Below, piece by piece: positions 6,369 through 8,256 of a DNA stretch of 8,256 nt (position 1 is the first letter of the stretch; each line of letters opens with the position of its first letter). This DNA comes from an uncultured Clostridia bacterium (lineage in GTDB: Bacteria; Bacillota; Clostridia; HGM11514), in assembly GCA_934489915.1 (NCBI GenBank), contig CAKSSZ010000056.1:1-8256 (forward strand). Direction: 5' to 3'. The notes below the pieces were generated by a model, which had not been told where the DNA came from, made no database searches, and saw nothing but the letters and a program-made list of their open reading frames with translations. Position numbers and translations under genes: made by a program.

Positions 6369-8256
6369 ATGAAACAAATTGCAATGGTAGGGAATACTCA
6401 TTTTGACCCGGTTTGGCTTTGGCAGTGGGACGAGGCTCTTTCTTCTATTTTAGCCACTTTTCGGTCTGCCTTGGATCGAATGAAGGAGGATCCGTCCTTT
6501 GTGTATTCTTTTTCAGCGCCCGCAGTGCTGGAGCAGGTACGTCAATGTAATCCGGCTATGTTTGAAGAAATCCGTGAACGTGTGAAGGAAGGGCGCTGGG
6601 AGCTTGCGGAAGGATGGTGGCTGCAGGCGGACTGCCTGGCGGCCTGCGGGGAAAGTTATGTGCGGCAGGGACTGTATGCCCAGCATTACTTAGAGAAGCA
6701 TTTTTCAAAACGAAGCAAGACCGTATTTAATATTGATAGCTTTGGTCACTGTGGTACCTTACCGCAAATTTTAGTCAAATGCGGGATTGAAAATTACGTT
6801 TTTTGGCGGCCGGCTGATTATCATTACGAATTACCCCAGGCTTTGTTCTTATGGCGGGGAACGGACGGAACTGCCTTAAAAACCTACCGATTGGGCGGGG
6901 AAGGGGGCAGTTATTTTGAAAACGGCACCTTACAGAAATGGTGCGAAAAGCTCCCGGAGGTTCCTCATGATCTAATGATTGTGTATGGGGTAACCGACCA
7001 TGGCGGCGCACCGACAAAAGCACAGATCAAGGAGATCCGCAAGCTGGGGGAAACATATCCTGTTACCTTCAGCCGGGTGGATGATTTTTTTGCCCGTCAA
7101 AGGAAGGAAGATCTGCCGGCTGTGGACGGGGAACTTTTGGTGAATTTCATCGGCCCTTATAATAACGACATTGAAATCAAAAAAAATAACCGAATTGCCG
7201 AATACACCCTACTAAATGCGGAAAAAGCCTGCCTTTTGGCGAAACATTTATTGGGACGGGAGTACCCGATGGAATTACTTTCCTCCTGCTGGCAGGATGT
7301 ACTGTTTAATCAGTTTCATGATATTTTAGGCGGCACCTGCATTGAGGCTGCGTACTTTGACGCCCGCAACCTGCACGGGCGTGCCATTCAGAGTGGCAGC
7401 GAGCAGTTACACTACGCCCTCCAGGCAATGACCTCACAAATGAAAATGCCCGGAAAAAATCCGGACAATGCGTGGAACTTGGTTCTTTGGAATTGCAACG
7501 GCTTTCCGGTATCGGAACCGATTGAAGCAGAGGTACAATGGGCGTGGGAATTTGATTGGTACGAGGGCGGCATTGAATTGGTAGATGAGAGTGGTGCTGT
7601 GATACCGTGTCAGGTGATCCCCGAACAATGTGCATTGCCCGGCTTTCGTTCCCGGTTTGTATTCCGTCCGGAGCTGGACGGGCTATGCTGCAAAAGTTAT
7701 ATTGTTCGGCAAACAGACCAAGATTCGTCCAAAAGCAATTCTCCCTTTACTCTTTCCGTCTCTGACGGTGAGTGCACGCTGTATGAGGGGGGTACCCTTT
7801 CTGCCGTCTCCTTTTTGCGTCCATATGCAGTATTTGATGAATGTGATACCTGGGGCTTTAATAAAACAGTCTGGAGTGAACAAAAGCAATATTTACGGCT
7901 GCGTTCCTTCCGCTGTGCACAGAAAGGCGCTGTCCGAACCACCTATCACAGCGTTTGGGAATTTCAAAATTCCAGTCTGGAGCTTACATATCACTGTTAT
8001 TCCGATCGGGTGGATTGCCGTTACCGTGTTCTTTGGAACGAAAAGCAGTATGCACTGAAGCTGGAACTTGCCATCCCGGGTTCGGAGCCTGTTGTCACGG
8101 CTGCCACTCCATATGGATCAGCGTCCCGGCAGGCATGCCCCTGGGAACGCCCCATGGGTGAGTGGCTTTCTGTAGAAAATAACACAAATGCATTGGAAAT
8201 CAGCGCTGACAGTATTTTCTCCTATGATTTTCAAAAGAATGCGGTTGGACTCACAT
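6369..8256 (+). CDS. Glycoside hydrolase family 38 alpha-mannosidase, 3' partial
   Basis: The frame is open from ATG 6369 to the window edge (629 codons, no stop). GH38 enzymes are zinc-dependent retaining alpha-mannosidases. Visible landmarks are the zinc ligands His11 and Asp13 in NTHFDPVWLWQWDE, the presumed nucleophile and zinc ligand Asp123 in FNIDSFGHCG, DHGGAPT at 210-216, and the fourth zinc ligand His317 in LFNQFHDILGGT. The middle three-helix region (about 268-355) and the start of the C-terminal beta domains follow. Bacterial members are often 850-1050 residues, so a few hundred residues are missing. No signal peptide is seen, so it probably acts in the cytoplasm on imported mannosides or oligosaccharides. 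The start is preceded by GGAG (6359-6362) six bases upstream, a moderate ribosome site. The 63-base gap after dtd shows no clear promoter or terminator. HFD instead of the common HWD marks a divergent subgroup. Linkage preference cannot be told from sequence. Confidence 0.93.
   Translation, partial: MKQIAMVGNTHFDPVWLWQWDEALSSILATFRSALDRMKEDPSFVYSFSAPAVLEQVRQCNPAMFEEIRERVKEGRWELAEGWWLQADCLAACGESYVRQGLYAQHYLEKHFSKRSKTVFNIDSFGHCGTLPQILVKCGIENYVFWRPADYHYELPQALFLWRGTDGTALKTYRLGGEGGSYFENGTLQKWCEKLPEVPHDLMIVYGVTDHGGAPTKAQIKEIRKLGETYPVTFSRVDDFFARQRKEDLPAVDGELLVNFIGPYNNDIEIKKNNRIAEYTLLNAEKACLLAKHLLGREYPMELLSSCWQDVLFNQFHDILGGTCIEAAYFDARNLHGRAIQSGSEQLHYALQAMTSQMKMPGKNPDNAWNLVLWNCNGFPVSEPIEAEVQWAWEFDWYEGGIELVDESGAVIPCQVIPEQCALPGFRSRFVFRPELDGLCCKSYIVRQTDQDSSKSNSPFTLSVSDGECTLYEGGTLSAVSFLRPYAVFDECDTWGFNKTVWSEQKQYLRLRSFRCAQKGAVRTTYHSVWEFQNSSLELTYHCYSDRVDCRYRVLWNEKQYALKLELAIPGSEPVVTAATPYGSASRQACPWERPMGEWLSVENNTNALEISADSIFSYDFQKNAVGLT

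Noticed and set aside
7306..7635. Minus-strand open frame of 109 codons inside the mannosidase gene
   Set aside because: It lies wholly opposite a confident coding region, and its translation is low-complexity and rich in Ser, Pro, Arg and His, as expected of a shadow frame. The same reasoning removes the other antisense and off-frame open frames.
7630..8161. Plus-strand open frames at 7630-8058 and 7955-8161 as extra genes
   Set aside because: They are out of frame with the mannosidase, which stays open through the whole stretch with domain-like sequence; they have no ribosome site or recognisable motif.
1..8256. A new defence, mobile or biosynthetic gene system
   Set aside because: All genes belong to known families with housekeeping, sporulation or sugar roles; no repeats, att sites, integrases, toxin-antitoxin pairs or array structures were seen.

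Overview
The window looks like chromosomal DNA from an endospore-forming Firmicute, most likely class Clostridia. Two spore-germination genes (gpr and a sleB-like cortex hydrolase) show that it forms spores. The short-propeptide GPR and the style of the ThrRS motif 2/3 sequences resemble clostridial rather than Bacillus proteins; this placement is from memory of the families, not a search. All six genes lie on the + strand. Spacing is tight, base composition looks even, and I see no phage, transposon, CRISPR, tRNA or rRNA signal.

Layout: (1) 1-997, the 3' part of a PLP-dependent methionine gamma-lyase/'aluminium resistance' family gene. (2) 1022-2119, nagA, N-acetylglucosamine-6-phosphate deacetylase, probably cotranscribed with (1). 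(3) 2156-3103, gpr, the protease that degrades small acid-soluble spore proteins, behind its own sigma-G-type promoter, whose -35 lies inside the end of nagA. (4) 3196-5127, thrS, threonyl-tRNA synthetase, with a perfect-consensus sigma-A promoter, a very short leader and a TTG start. (5) 5188-5838, a SleB-type cortex-lytic hydrolase. (6) 5853-6305, dtd, D-aminoacyl-tRNA deacylase. (7) 6369-8256, the 5' part of a family 38 alpha-mannosidase that runs off the right edge.

How the genes fit together: gpr and sleB belong to the forespore/germination programme. thrS and dtd are housekeeping translation-fidelity genes. nagA and the mannosidase handle amino sugars and mannosides. Sporulation and housekeeping genes are interleaved on one strand, so regulation has to happen at the junctions. 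The most interesting junction is thrS-sleB: a 17-bp hairpin there contains the whole sleB Shine-Dalgarno sequence, and a candidate forespore promoter has its -10 in the hairpin loop. A transcript reading through from thrS would hide the sleB ribosome site (or terminate), while a transcript started at the internal promoter would lack the left arm and expose it. I found no new multi-gene system; this junction is the best candidate for something undescribed.
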